Program-made: the position numbers and the translations under genes | Assembly (NCBI GenBank): GCA_016223085.1 | Contig: JACRPS010000021.1 | Location: forward strand, 144,243-208,242 | Direction: 5' to 3' | Source of the DNA: Chloroflexota bacterium | Lineage (GTDB): Bacteria; Chloroflexota; Anaerolineae; Aggregatilineales; Phototrophicaceae | DNA: 64,000 nt | In this document: one piece after another, positions 33,001-41,719 of the stretch | Layout of the letters: each line of letters opens with the position of its first letter | Numbering within the stretch: the first letter of the stretch is position 1 | The notes under the pieces: generated by a model | Database searches by the model: none | What the model was told of the DNA's origin: nothing | What the model saw: only the letters and a program-made list of their open reading frames with translations

Positions 33001-35932
33001 CATAGGCGTTCGAGACCCGCAGAATACGGTCAAGCGGGGGGCAGCTGGGCACGAGGATCGCCAAACTGCTGTTGTTATTGCTATCAACTGGGTCAGGTTG
33101 ATCTCCTCTTATCGACACGGTATTCGTAAAGGTTGTTCCAGGTGCAACTGAATTGACCGTTGTAACGATATTGAGCGTAACACTTTCCTCAGCTTCCAGT
33201 GTGCCGATTACCCACTCACCATTACCCGGCTCATAATTCCCTTGACTGGAACTGGCAGACACAAAGGAGACTTCAGGAGGCAGCAAATCAGTTACGACTA
33301 CGCCGGTCGCCCCCACAAGCCTGCTTCGATTGACGGCATTGACGGAGTAAGTAACTGCGCCGCCTGGGGATGGTGCCGTGTTATCGGCAGTGAGTGTGAC
33401 ACCAAGGTCTACTTTACCCACTGAAATGGAAACGCTCGCACTGTCATTAGCGCTATATAGATCGGCAGGTGTGAACTGACTAACCTGTGCTGTATTGGTG
33501 ATGGTCATACCGCTCGTGTTTGCGTCGACTGTGGTCTGGAGGTTGAGTGATGCAGTCTGACCGGAAAACAAAGAATTTAGTGACCATGTGCCATCGGAAG
33601 AGTTGTAGTTTCCCGCGCCGCTGGCGGAAACAAACGATAATCCTGCTGGAAGTGAGTCCTCGACAACGATGTTATTGGCCGAGTTTGGACCTCGGTTCGT
33701 CAGACTCAGAGTGAAAGTAACTGTTGAACCTTCACTCACTGTACTATCGTTGACCCACTGCTCAATATCGAGGGTATAAGGTGCGATTTTTACCAGAAAC
33801 ACCCCGGCTCCCATATTATCAGCGTTATGAGGCTGGTATGCGTTAGGGGTGATAGGAAAATCGGTTGACTTTGAAGTACCCGTGACATAAATATTGCCAC
33901 GAGCATCGCCTGCAACGGCTGTGATACTGTCAAAGAAGTCTCCTCCAACGGTTTGTCCATTCAGCAAGGTCGAAAAGATCAAGTTTGAGCCGGATGGATT
34001 CATTCGGGAAATGAAACCATCATAATCGGTAGAGGTGTTATTGGGGTTGCTTTGAATTGCATTCACCAGAGGGAAGTTTATGGATTCCGTTCTGCCTACT
34101 ACATAGGCAGTTCCGTCCTCAAAAGCAACAACATCAAGCGGGGCTTCCTCACGAGCGCCTCCTAAAAACGACGAATAGACGAGCGATGCACTTCCTGATA
34201 CATTCGGGTTTATTTTTGCGATGAATGCATCTGGTCCAATTGCACCTACTGTCCGGTCATAAGCGCCTGGTGTGGTGGGAAATCCGTCATTAGCCACACC
34301 TGTCAAATAGATGTTACCGCCGCTATCCACCGCGATAGCTTGCCCTACGTCGTTTCCTGCACCTCCCAGATAAGACGCGTACATAGCTGATGAGGCTGAC
34401 CGATTGAGCTTCATGATAAAGGCGTCGTTTTCGCCACCAATTGCCAGTTGAAAGGCGTTTGCCGCTGTCACTGGGAAGTCGCTTGATCCCGTCTGCCCAA
34501 TGAGATAGATGTTTCCGCCGTTGTCAAGTTCAATATCAGGTAGGGCTTCGAATCCGCTACCACCGATATACGTTGAAAAGTCCACAGCCGTGCCATTTGT
34601 GTTAATCTTTAACAGAAAAACATCTACACTACCGCCGCGAGTTGCTTTAAGAGCATTTACGGTAGGAAAGTCGGCAGAATAGGTTTTTCCCGCGACATAG
34701 GCATTGCCTTCGTCGTCCACAGCAATCGCGTCACCCTCGTCAGTTGCTGATCCTCCCAGAAAAGTGGAATAAATTAACGAATTTCCCTCTGCACTCAATT
34801 TCAATGCAAAAGCCTGATCTGAACAGATTTTGCTTAAGCAAACGTCATCAATAGGAACTGAATAAAGGGCGTTTTGGGTCGGAAAGTTCATAGACTGGGT
34901 GACACCGGTCAGATAAACATTCCCGGCAGAATCTATAGCCATATCCAGTGCTTTATCGGAATAGAGACCACCGATGTAAGTCGAGAATAAGACGCGATTA
35001 CCTTCGGGATTTAGCTTGGTGACGAACGCATCGTAATCGTTGTATGCCGCTGCGCCGTTTTTTGCCTGAAATGGATTCACAATGGGGAAATAGTAACCAC
35101 TGGGAGTGGTGGCGACGTAACCTGAAAGATAAATATTGCCAGAACTATCAACGGCAATGCCTGTACCTGAGTTTGCGTTACTCGATCCTATAAAGCTACA
35201 GTACACAAGCGTTGGGTCAAGGATCAGTGGATAGGCTGAGTTGTAATCCTCAATCGAGAAGTGGATGCTTTTATCTTGTTCCAATTGATACTGTACATTG
35301 ATTGGTACATCATGACCCTTTATGGGTTGCCATGCGATGGGCGCACGTTCTGTCAATTCATTTCCGTTTGGCAGCATCACGTTCAGATCGCCGGTTACGG
35401 TATCCACACTCAGACTTTCCGCTTCTTCGTAGCGCCAACGAATCTGAGTTGGGTCAGCCCCTGGATTAACCGTATACGTACCTTTAAGCAGACCATCTAC
35501 GCCGTTAAATTCCAGATCAATGCCAGGATAGAGATTTCTGTAAATCACCCCCTCATAAGTTGGTACATCGGTAAGCCATGCAGTCGGGTCATTTCCAGTT
35601 AGGAAGTTTACCTTTCCCGGCAGAAGTTCTGCGCCTACGATTTCAGTCGACTCCGACGCGCCATCAAAACGCAACTGGATAATCGTTAAAGGATTTTGAC
35701 CCCCTGGCAGCGCCAAAGTAACTTGAGTTGGCTTGAATAACAACGAACCGTTAGCTGTAGAGACCTGAAATTGGGTCTCTGCGGCATCTTGTCTCACATC
35801 GGGTACAAAAGAAAGGGGGAGTTTACCAAACTCGGTTTGATCTTGAGCATTAGCTTCAGCGTTTACATTTTGCAGGGAACTGAGAAGGGTAAAGAGCGGA
35901 ATCAGGAAGATAAAAAATATTTTCATTTTCAT
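30020..35932 (-). CDS. Giant secreted protein: DUF7948-like, SBBP repeats, DUF11, PD40-like repeats, FN3 domains
   Basis: This protein of about 1,970 residues has a signal peptide (MKMKIFFIFLIPLFTLLSS). A DUF7948-like N-terminal region is followed by about eight SBBP beta-propeller repeats (FLGGSATDEGDAIAVDDEGN type) and DUF11 domains. A second propeller has TolB/PD40-like repeats (ISADGRYILFRSDAWNLV). Another DUF11 domain, four fibronectin type III domains and a final FN3-like domain complete it. I start at ATG 35932 because AGGAGG lies 10 nt upstream. It has no anchor or sorting motif at the C-terminus. Cell-surface binding or adhesion is a guess. Its AT-richer base use and lack of nearby palindromic repeats set it apart from the left half. 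Confidence 0.85.
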   Translation of the reverse strand: MKMKIFFIFLIPLFTLLSSLQNVNAEANAQDQTEFGKLPLSFVPDVRQDAAETQFQVSTANGSLLFKPTQVTLALPGGQNPLTIIQLRFDGASESTEIVGAELLPGKVNFLTGNDPTAWLTDVPTYEGVIYRNLYPGIDLEFNGVDGLLKGTYTVNPGADPTQIRWRYEEAESLSVDTVTGDLNVMLPNGNELTERAPIAWQPIKGHDVPINVQYQLEQDKSIHFSIEDYNSAYPLILDPTLVYCSFIGSSNANSGTGIAVDSSGNIYLSGYVATTPSGYYFPIVNPFQAKNGAAAYNDYDAFVTKLNPEGNRVLFSTYIGGLYSDKALDMAIDSAGNVYLTGVTQSMNFPTQNALYSVPIDDVCLSKICSDQAFALKLSAEGNSLIYSTFLGGSATDEGDAIAVDDEGNAYVAGKTYSADFPTVNALKATRGGSVDVFLLKINTNGTAVDFSTYIGGSGFEALPDIELDNGGNIYLIGQTGSSDFPVTAANAFQLAIGGENDAFIMKLNRSASSAMYASYLGGAGNDVGQAIAVDSGGNIYLTGVANDGFPTTPGAYDRTVGAIGPDAFIAKINPNVSGSASLVYSSFLGGAREEAPLDVVAFEDGTAYVVGRTESINFPLVNAIQSNPNNTSTDYDGFISRMNPSGSNLIFSTLLNGQTVGGDFFDSITAVAGDARGNIYVTGTSKSTDFPITPNAYQPHNADNMGAGVFLVKIAPYTLDIEQWVNDSTVSEGSTVTFTLSLTNRGPNSANNIVVEDSLPAGLSFVSASGAGNYNSSDGTWSLNSLFSGQTASLNLQTTVDANTSGMTITNTAQVSQFTPADLYSANDSASVSISVGKVDLGVTLTADNTAPSPGGAVTYSVNAVNRSRLVGATGVVVTDLLPPEVSFVSASSSQGNYEPGNGEWVIGTLEAEESVTLNIVTTVNSVAPGTTFTNTVSIRGDQPDPVDSNNNSSLAILVPSCPPLDRILRVSNAYDGSPEVFGAAAGAVSGDGRYVAFQTSADNMVASDYNYLTDVFLYDRLTCRKSLISASANGYHANAVSWGPAISGDGRYVAFASNATTLINGDTNRTRDVFVRDTVLGEVTRISIASDGTQANGISDNASISRDGRFIAFTSRASNLVSGDTNNVEDVFVHDRLTGQTMRVSVSSDGVQANNVSYPPSISADGHFVTFSSTASNLIANDTNDAPDVFLHDLVTHTTTLIAASGLPGYAAPSISSDGHYIAYLPYYAKGYTGREIYLYDMRTGDATRVSTNANGVPASGVSQDPQISADGRYILFRSDAWNLVDEDTYGAYQVYLKDRITGQIVILSTDTAGIPGRDTSWEPSLSSDGHYAVFSSAVATLVINDPNQQQDVFLAENPLPVVPPVKTDLVINQTASKSVVQELDEVTYTVIVNNQGTQNATGVVIRDVIPVHSALVQVTPSQYACTQKLGQYFCTIGDLAAGSSVILNVTVRFNSPAVGSQSNIVTVWLNELDFDSWTNSSSLSLTLNSAPTALSANTAQYNEVDLAWTDNAFHETEFSIERSSDGVTNWAEIGTVAQNGQDYADTSVICESTYYYRVRAHLSDGRYTRYSNVVEVITTTCPSLPTPINLMATTVSFHQINLSWLENALDETGFSIERSLDGATDWVEIGITDPNAVEYQDTTGICETSYYFRIRAYRSSNGAYSPYSETVSATTDACPPLNPPSDVSASAISASEIRLNWTDTSLGEMGFSVERSVDGINNWIEIGQTNADINSYTDSNLTCEKSYYYRVLTHRKARGEMSDYSPTVNATTSDCLPVAAPTGLTLNPISVNQIALRWIDTSLDETDFYIERSGDGQTGWLVVGQTSTDYTLYVDNQLSCATTYYYRVRAYRSQDQEYSGYTNAVVASTLACSPESAAPSRNSVSSKTVTLFWGPITWAQVYEVQINNSKGFDGTYNYIQQLLPDQTSWTTPELNNGTYYWRVRAQKTLTQWGAWSTVESFVIAAP

Positions 35933-35982
35933 GATCGGATTGCCTCCTAGAGACAGTAACTCTTGCACAAATGCAAACGACA

Positions 35983-36013
35983 AGTGAAATATTTCACTGC
36001 TTACTTAATTATA
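35983..36013 (-). promoter_or_regulatory. Promoter -10 and 16-bp palindrome upstream of giant gene
   Basis: On the minus strand TATAAT (36008-36013) is followed by a perfect palindrome AGTGAAATATTTCACT (35983-35998) at about the expected transcription start, then the RBS AGGAGG. A good -35 is not seen. The dyad fits a repressor operator. Confidence 0.5.
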
Positions 36014-36329
36014 AGCCTAAAAATAGTAGAAAAAGTTGAGATGGACTCATAACACGAAAAATGGAGAGCAATTTATTCTGGTTTTTCACGCGAATTTCAC
36101 AAAGTTTTTACAGCCTGTGTTTATAATTAATTTAGACGCTGATTAAAGTGTGGGTTTGTAATGATGGAGACGATGTGGAGGAGCAGTAAGTAGCGAAAAA
36201 ATCTTTGTCGGACTCTATGAATTAACAACTTATAAAGCCTTAGAATGCTGACTGAATATATCATCTTAAACTCGCTTGACAGGATAATCAGACAAAAAGT
36301 TATATACATGTCCCCAAAAAGTGCTTTGA

Positions 36330-36357
36330 GTTTCGCATAAGACCCATTAACCAAAAC
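36330..36357 (+). other. dif-like 28-bp site (second copy)
   Basis: Left arm GTTTCGCATAA (36330-36340), 6-bp spacer (36341-36346) and right arm TTAACCAAAAC (36347-36357) match the arms of the site at 49675-49702 in 10/11 and 9/11 positions and in the same orientation. The spacers differ. It lies in the AT-rich gap 35933-36673, in which I find no convincing gene. Confidence 0.45.
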
Positions 36358-36495
36358 TGAGCCTCATAGGACAACAGCTTGATCCTAATCCGCCATGTTC
36401 ACTTTGACGGCTAACACGATGGGCACACTGGAGTATGTCAGTATCTCCAATAGTTTTAAACGCTGAGTATTCTTAACGATCTGTTGCCTGCTTCA

Positions 36496-36504
36496 TGATA
36501 TAAT
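36496..36504 (+). promoter_or_regulatory. Extended -10 promoter element
   Basis: TGATATAAT fits an extended -10 (TGnTATAAT), about 170 bp before the AP2-HNH gene. No -35 is evident. The operator-like palindrome lies between it and the gene. Confidence 0.35.
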
Positions 36505-36599
36505 GACGATTGTTTCCCCACTCGAAAACTGACCCCGTCCCTTTTCAAACAGCCCTTTTGAGTTGAGAAGTTCATCATGTAGCTAACTTTCCATCGGCT

Positions 36600-36612
36600 G
36601 CTAACCGTTAGC
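36600..36612. promoter_or_regulatory. GCTAACnGTTAGC palindrome, site 1
   Basis: GCTAACCGTTAGC lies 62 bp upstream of the AP2-HNH start codon. A half site GCTAAC lies at 36582-36587. It is one of six related palindromes in the island. Confidence 0.65.
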
Positions 36613-36673
36613 GACGTTTCCTCGTCAGTTCGCCCGCTTCCCCGTTCTTACCCCGGCAAAGGAGTCCCCCTCA

Positions 36674-37270
36674 ATGTTCCCGACACGTTTCATTCCCCTT
36701 ACCAAAGGGCAGGCCGCTCTTGTGGATTCATCCGACTATGACATGCTCATGCGTATCGGCAACTGGTGCTTCAGTAAGTCAGGCTACGCCGTTCACTATT
36801 TCACCGATGAGCAAGGTCGGCACAAGACCCTCTACATGCACCGCGTGTTGATGGCCTTTCACCTGCGCAAAGCGCCGCCCGGAATGCAGGTGGATCACAT
36901 CAACCACAACCGCATTGACAACCGACGCTCGAACCTTCGCCTTGCCACCCGACAGCAGAATCAGGCGCACAAAGGCAAGCGGCAGGATAGCAACAGTCCC
37001 TTCAAAGGTGTGACCTACAACACCGGCAGGTGGGAAGCGCGCATCAAGTACGGTGGCAGGCGCATTAATCTGGGGCGGTTTTACAGCCCGGAAGACGCAG
37101 CTTGGATGTATGATGCCGCGAGCAGGCTGTTGTACAGCGAGTTTGCGGGCACGAACTTCCACGAGCACCCCTGCCGGACGTTGTTTGAGCAGGTCATAGG
37201 TGTGCTTACTAAGTACGGTATGGACACAACCATCTTGTGTCGTTCCGATGCCTTCCGCCGCTCACGATAA
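36674..37270 (+). CDS. HNH endonuclease with AP2 DNA-binding domain
   Basis: The 198-residue protein resembles phage/homing HNH endonucleases. An N-terminal region (IPLTKGQAALVDSSDYDML) precedes the HNH core (MHRVLMAFHLRK...QVDHINHNRIDNRRSNLRLA) at about 56-98 and an AP2-type DNA-binding domain at about 110-165 (SPFKGVTYNTGRWEARIKYG...LGRFYSPEDAAWMYDAA). It should nick or cut DNA and is typical of selfish or mobile elements. RBS AAAGGAG precedes ATG. Its neighbours are a truncated phosphoesterase and IS remnants. Confidence 0.9.
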   Translation: MFPTRFIPLTKGQAALVDSSDYDMLMRIGNWCFSKSGYAVHYFTDEQGRHKTLYMHRVLMAFHLRKAPPGMQVDHINHNRIDNRRSNLRLATRQQNQAHKGKRQDSNSPFKGVTYNTGRWEARIKYGGRRINLGRFYSPEDAAWMYDAASRLLYSEFAGTNFHEHPCRTLFEQVIGVLTKYGMDTTILCRSDAFRRSR

Positions 37271-37317
37271 CGTTGGCTTGATCTCAACCATCTTGTCTCG
37301 TTGTGATCGCCGCCATG

Positions 37318-37980
37318 TCAGTTCCACGCCTCGAAGATTTCCCGCTCGTACTCCACCCAGATGCGGCGGCCATCCTTCTCGAACATGAGGTTGTCGCACT
37401 TGGCATAGCGGCTGTTGAGGTCAATGTACATGACGCTCGTCCCAAGCTGCCACTTGCTGCGCTGGCGGCCACGCTGATAGTGCGGGTAGCTGCACAGACA
37501 GCCCGACGCCTTTGACCACACATCAAAGTCCTCGCCGCGCTTGGTGAACTCGTCCAGGCGGTGGACATGCCCGAACTGCGTACAGACCTGACCGGCCACG
37601 TCATCGTAGACCTTTTTGGCGACGTTCTGGCAGACGCGGTTGCCGTGCATCACCACAACCGGGCCAAGCCGTACCCAATCCACTTCGCCCAGATAGAGAA
37701 CGTCACCGTTACAGCGCACGATCTCTTTCCAGACGCGCATGACGGTCTTCCGCAGCTTGGGCGCTTGCTCTTGCAGGTAGCGCAGGATGCGCCATTCGTG
37801 GTTGCCGTAGATGTGAACGAGCGCGTCAGGACAGCGCCGCCTGAGTTCCGCAATATGCGCCTTCCAGTGGCAGGTGAAGGTATCCAGTTCATCGGTGATG
37901 TCTTCTTCGATGTCCGGGTCATGTTTGAAGGTGGACAGAATCTGGGAACTGGAGCATAGTTTTCTGCTAACAGTTAGCAG
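37318..37980 (-). pseudogene. N-terminally truncated metallophosphoesterase
   Basis: An open frame of about 210 codons reads IYGNHEWRILRYLQEQAP, VVVMHGNRV and CTQFGHVHRLDEF: the GNH(D/E), H-G and GHxH metal motifs of calcineurin-like phosphoesterases. The first motif (D-x-H) is missing, and no ATG precedes the conserved part. The frame begins inside the GCTAACAGTTAGC palindrome after a stop. The 5' end has been lost, or the gene was joined to the palindrome by rearrangement. The internal ATG at 37740 would omit the GNHE motif. Confidence 0.7.
37966..37978. promoter_or_regulatory. GCTAACnGTTAGC palindrome, site 2
   Basis: GCTAACAGTTAGC, extended to a perfect 17-bp palindrome (37964-37980) by flanking CT/AG. 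It sits at the broken 5' end of the phosphoesterase. Confidence 0.65.
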
Positions 37981-38003
37981 CTATTTGTTGGGAGCGATGC
38001 CTT

Positions 38004-38104
38004 GCCACCCTTTTCTATCTGGGCAAATCGTGCATTAATGTACGGTACATAATGCACGTCCAAACTAGCCATCCTTTTCGATCTGGGCAGATGATGCCAT
38101 AATG
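38004..38104. repeat. Tandem repeat with hairpins, origin- or recombination-site-like
   Basis: A unit containing CCTTTTCTATCTGGGCA (38008-38024) recurs as CCTTTTCGATCTGGGCA (38072-38088), 64 bp apart. Each is followed by a palindrome: CGTGCATTAATGTAC with GTACATAATGCACG (38029-38058), and TAATGCG/CGCATTA (38096-38112). Direct repeats plus dyads recall plasmid iterons, transfer origins or resolvase sites. No replication gene is adjacent. Confidence 0.5.
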
Positions 38105-38607
38105 CGCTTCGCATTAGTGCGACCCCAACGCTTCAACCCGGCACTTTAGCCGCTAAAGGAGCATAAAAAAGGACGCGACAATCTGGATTGAAAGTGGCCG
38201 TTTTCCGTTGCCGATCACCTAGCGGAAAATCGCCCCAGTGATCTACTTGGCGATCCGTACCGCGTATCCAATGATGGCCGTTTGATGGTGAGAAACCGTC
38301 CGTCGTTGGCATGAGCTTCCGGCGGCACATGAACTGCCAATACCGAGGTGAAGCGGACAATTGCTAACGGTTAGCAGGCTTAGTGACCGGTTACGGGCGC
38401 TTTTGTTGAGAAGGATTTGCCCGGAAAGGCGGCGAGAGGGCATTTCTGCGAAAAACTTTTGAGGCATGGAGAGGGGGAGGAGTCATATACCCCCTGTCAT
38501 TTTCGGCCTGTTTTGGACGCTTTAAAAGCCGATTCCGTGTAAAAGTGTGTAAACCCTCCCAATAAGTCTTTGCACAAAAACAGGCCGATAACCCTCTATT
38601 ATCACTC
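38105..38607. other. Non-coding stretch
   Basis: No convincing gene is seen on either strand. It holds the palindrome at 38363-38375. The region lies between the tandem repeat and the transposase-like gene and is AT-rich near 38520-38610. Confidence 0.5.
38363..38375. promoter_or_regulatory. GCTAACnGTTAGC palindrome, site 3
   Basis: GCTAACGGTTAGC is a perfect dyad in non-coding DNA between the tandem repeat and the IS630-like gene. Confidence 0.65.
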
Positions 38608-39195
38608 CTATTTTCCCTTTCCCGGCGTATTCTTCTTGCGCCAGGTGTAGACCGGCAGTGATCTAGGCGGCAGGGACATAATATACTCTCGCCAAGCCCC
38701 TATCTCTTCCAGTAGCTTAGGCCTCCTAATCGGCGGTCGGTATTGTACAGGTTCACGCTGAAAGGAATAGCCCAAACGATGGAGGAGGGCGCGAAAGGTG
38801 TTCTCCGACAGCCGCCTGCCAGTTCGCTCCTGCATCACTTGTTGCAGCATTTCCACTGTCCATCCGGGCGAACCGTAGCCATATTCCTCAGGCTGTCTGC
38901 TCAATGTCGCTTCCAGTATTTCTCGATACGCAGCATCGGTTATCAAAGGTCGCCCAGAACGAGGCGCTTGGTGAAACAAAGATGCTATCCCATCTTGTTT
39001 CCATCGCTTCATCCAATAGTAAATCAGTGAGCGGTTGCGGACATTCACCGTTCGTACAATCTCATCGAAACGGTAGCCATGATGTACCATTCGGAGCGCC
39101 TTAGCGCGACGCCGAACCTCGCCACAGTTATCGTTCATAGCAACTTCTATTTGCTCAAGTTCTTCTGGGCTGAGTTGGAACGTGCGGCTAGGCAT
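38608..39195 (-). pseudogene. IS630-type transposase, N-terminal HTH part only
   Basis: About 195 residues from MPSRTFQLSPEELEQIEVA contain the two helix-turn-helix regions of IS630/ISXO2-like transposases (EVRRRAKALRMVHHGYRFDEIVRTVNV; SPGWTVEMLQQVMQERTGRRLSENTF). The frame stops at WRKKNTPGKGK, just before the catalytic DDE domain should begin, and no DDE domain follows. It is therefore a truncated transposase or a domesticated DNA-binding remnant. I use ATG 39195 because family homology starts there; the frame extends to 39234. Confidence 0.75.
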
Positions 39196-39599
39196 GAGAT
39201 TGCGCTCAGTTGATGGGATATGCACAAAGAGCATACTTGAATTGGCCGATAAACAGCTAACAGTGAGCAGACAATCGTTTGAAATGAAATATAGTGTTGT
39301 ACATCAGATCATATACCTTATTAAGCTGCTTGTTTCGGCAATAGTCCATGGGCTTTGGCCGATTAGGGCGTCAGTCCACAGGCCAACATTATCCAAGTTG
39401 TGTCCAATACTGATCAAAGATCGGCAAGAGCGACAGCCTAATCCGCCCGTAGCCAGAAATTCCACTTTCGAGCACAGAGTCATTAAAAAACGCCTTCCGT
39501 TGCGTGTATAGACCACTTTAATGCCCGTCATTTGCGTCACCAAACCGCTGCCGCACCGCTTCTTCATCCCGGCAAATTACCACTGCCGCCCGCGTGTTT
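39196..39599. other. Non-coding stretch with imperfect palindrome
   Basis: No gene is supported. It contains GCTAACAGTGAGC (39256-39268), one base from the operator-like palindrome and 61 bp upstream of the transposase start. The short frames over 39300-39567 show no recognisable domain. Confidence 0.5.
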
Positions 39600-40865
39600 C
39601 TATATGGGTAGGCAGCTCTGAATGACCTCAACCGCTCGCTGCACACCGTTTTCCTCTGCTATCAGCTTATGCAAATGAACGGCTTGCCGCTGCATACCCG
39701 TGCTATCACCCATTGTTCGAATTGCCTGGGCGAGATTGTCTACCGTAAGACTGGAAAAAAGTATTGGTACGGGACCAACACCCAGAGCATGGGTTCTTGC
39801 GCCCCAGAACGGCTGGTCCGCCGTGAATGGGATAACCATCGAGGGAGCGCCAGAGCGCAACGCCAGCCCGGTTGTGCCTGACCCACCATGATGAACCACA
39901 GCCGACATACGCGGGAAAAGCCAGGCATAGGGTGCATAATCCAGCAGAAACACCGTATCCGGTAGTTCTGTCGAACCAAGCTTCGCCCATCCAGCGTGCA
40001 CTATGCCGCGCTTACCGCTTTCCTTCAGAGCTTCGACGATGAGCGCAGTCGTTTTCTGTGGTTCGGGTACGGGCATACTGCCGAAGCCGATAAAGACGGG
40101 TGGCTCGCCTGCATCGAGAAATGATAACAGGTCCTCGGGTGGCTTCCAGCCGGATTCATCCAGTAGCCAGTAGCCGGTGGTGTGAACGTGACTGCCCCAT
40201 TCCGGCTGCCTGGGAATGACCCACTGGCTGAATCCCTGAATGACGGGGGTACGCTCGCGCTTCATCCGCCGCATATTCCCCCACCAGAAGGAGGCAGGCG
40301 GCAGGCCAAGCTGCCGTCGAAACGCATTGATTGGCTGGCGGAATGGATGCCATGCCAACTGCTGACCGAAGTAGTAGGTCAGACGGTTGTACCACTGTCC
40401 CAGCGAGAACTGCATCGGCAGTAGGGACAACGGCCACGCGCCCGTGATTTCCTGCGGGATGACCGACAGGGCGATATACGGGACATGCAGCGCCTCCGCC
40501 AGATCGTAGCCGTAGAAACCGCCCGGAAGCTGGCTCAATATCGCGTCCGTGTCGCACAGCGCGTCAGCAGCAAGCGTTTCCTGATAGCTTCGGGTAATCG
40601 CGCCAAACGTCCGCATGATGCCGCGATACATCGAAAAGATGTTCAGACCGTTTCCTTTCATCCCGGCCAACATCATTTCATTGGTCAGTGCCTGAGCATC
40701 ACCCTTCACGGGAAAGAACTCCAGCCCCTGCCCACGCACCAGCGGCTCGAAGCTCTCCAGCGTGACTATCCGCACCGCATAACCGACATCCAGTAACCCG
40801 CACCCAAGCGCGACAATGGGCTGCACATCCCCACGTGATCCAATGGCGATAAGGGTAAGCTTCAT
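39600..40865 (-). CDS. UGT/GtfB-type glycosyltransferase (GT1)
   Basis: The 421-residue GT-B enzyme starts MKLTLIAIGSRGDVQPIVALG, the pattern of sterol- and macrolide/glycopeptide-glucosylating GT1 enzymes. The C-terminal donor-binding motif reads AVVHHGGSGTTGLALRSGAP and VIPFTADQPFWG. It transfers a sugar from a nucleotide sugar to a small hydrophobic acceptor in the cytoplasm. It overlaps the nucleotidyltransferase gene by 4 nt and ends the TCS operon. An antibiotic- or lipid-modifying role is inferred from context. Confidence 0.88.
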   Translation of the reverse strand: MKLTLIAIGSRGDVQPIVALGCGLLDVGYAVRIVTLESFEPLVRGQGLEFFPVKGDAQALTNEMMLAGMKGNGLNIFSMYRGIMRTFGAITRSYQETLAADALCDTDAILSQLPGGFYGYDLAEALHVPYIALSVIPQEITGAWPLSLLPMQFSLGQWYNRLTYYFGQQLAWHPFRQPINAFRRQLGLPPASFWWGNMRRMKRERTPVIQGFSQWVIPRQPEWGSHVHTTGYWLLDESGWKPPEDLLSFLDAGEPPVFIGFGSMPVPEPQKTTALIVEALKESGKRGIVHAGWAKLGSTELPDTVFLLDYAPYAWLFPRMSAVVHHGGSGTTGLALRSGAPSMVIPFTADQPFWGARTHALGVGPVPILFSSLTVDNLAQAIRTMGDSTGMQRQAVHLHKLIAEENGVQRAVEVIQSCLPI

Positions 40866-41719
40866 GGGTTACCTAAGCCTAAGATGTAATCAGTCACTTC
40901 CTCAATCATGCTTCGCGGATAGTCGTAACCGAGACTGGCTGCCGTTTCCTCGCTCAAGCGCGTGAACAAGCGGATTGAAGCCAGCAGCGCCTTCCGGCTA
41001 TCTGTCGCGTCAAAATGAGCAAATACGCCGTGCAGTTCGCGCCACGTATCCTCACTAACCCAATCACGCATGAAATCGCCACGATAGTAAGTATCAACGG
41101 GTTGTTCATGGGTTGCATGGGCATGCCATTCCAGCATTTCCAGGAGCATCGTTTGCTGAATCTGGTCTGCCCACTTCGCTTTCCACCGGTTGTCACGCCT
41201 GATCTGCTTGGCGACATAGACCGCGCCGTAAAAATAACCTTCGACGCGCTGGATGAACTGCTCCTGCGTCGGTGGTATGTAAGGCGGCGGATCAAATGGC
41301 GTGGGAGCTGGAAGCTGCACCGCAATGCCATCTTTGTCCAACAGAATCTTGTAGCCGCGCTGCTGATCGCCCCATAAGGTTTTTTTATCAATCACCGGTC
41401 GAAGCGTGCTGATCGGTGTAACCGAGAAATCAACCTTGATGCCGCCCTGATACAGGATGAGCCAGCTTTTTGTCTCGTCGTGGTGTTCTTCAAGAATCAT
41501 CCAGACCAGAGCAATATCGCACAGCCAGTGGAGATAAACATCGCTTTTCTGCTCAAATCCCCCCACGACATACAGGGACACATCCAGATCAGAATATTCA
41601 TCTGCTGGTTTAACCCGCCGCGCCTGTGAACCGACGATGAGGATCACCCGAATCTCCGCGATGCCTTCTGCCCACTCCACCAGTTCGGCTTGCAATCGTT
41701 CGAAGGCGTGGGTGTTCAC
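40862..41719 (-). CDS. Aminoglycoside 6-adenylyltransferase-like nucleotidyltransferase
   Basis: The 285-residue protein carries the nucleotidyltransferase signature VGSQARRVKPADEYSDLDVSL (about 30-50) with the metal-binding D-x-D, and the ANT(6)/AadE-like continuation WLILYQGGIKVDFSV. Length and layout match ANT(6)/AadK enzymes that adenylylate streptomycin. The true substrate is not proven. Its start overlaps the stop of the response regulator and its stop overlaps the GT1 gene, so the three are translated together. Confidence 0.8.
   Translation of the reverse strand: MNTHAFERLQAELVEWAEGIAEIRVILIVGSQARRVKPADEYSDLDVSLYVVGGFEQKSDVYLHWLCDIALVWMILEEHHDETKSWLILYQGGIKVDFSVTPISTLRPVIDKKTLWGDQQRGYKILLDKDGIAVQLPAPTPFDPPPYIPPTQEQFIQRVEGYFYGAVYVAKQIRRDNRWKAKWADQIQQTMLLEMLEWHAHATHEQPVDTYYRGDFMRDWVSEDTWRELHGVFAHFDATDSRKALLASIRLFTRLSEETAASLGYDYPRSMIEEVTDYILGLGNP

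Noticed and set aside
36127..36354. 75-residue minus-strand frame in the AT-rich gap
   Set aside because: Biased hydrophobic composition expected from AT-rich non-coding DNA, no RBS, and it covers the dif-like site.
38004..38104. Two direct repeats as a minimal CRISPR array
   Set aside because: Only two imperfect units with internal dyads and no cas genes in the window. The spacing holds palindromes, not unique spacers.
38133..38360. 75-residue minus-strand frame
   Set aside because: No homology is recognised, and it is flanked by repeats and palindromes, so non-coding DNA is more likely.
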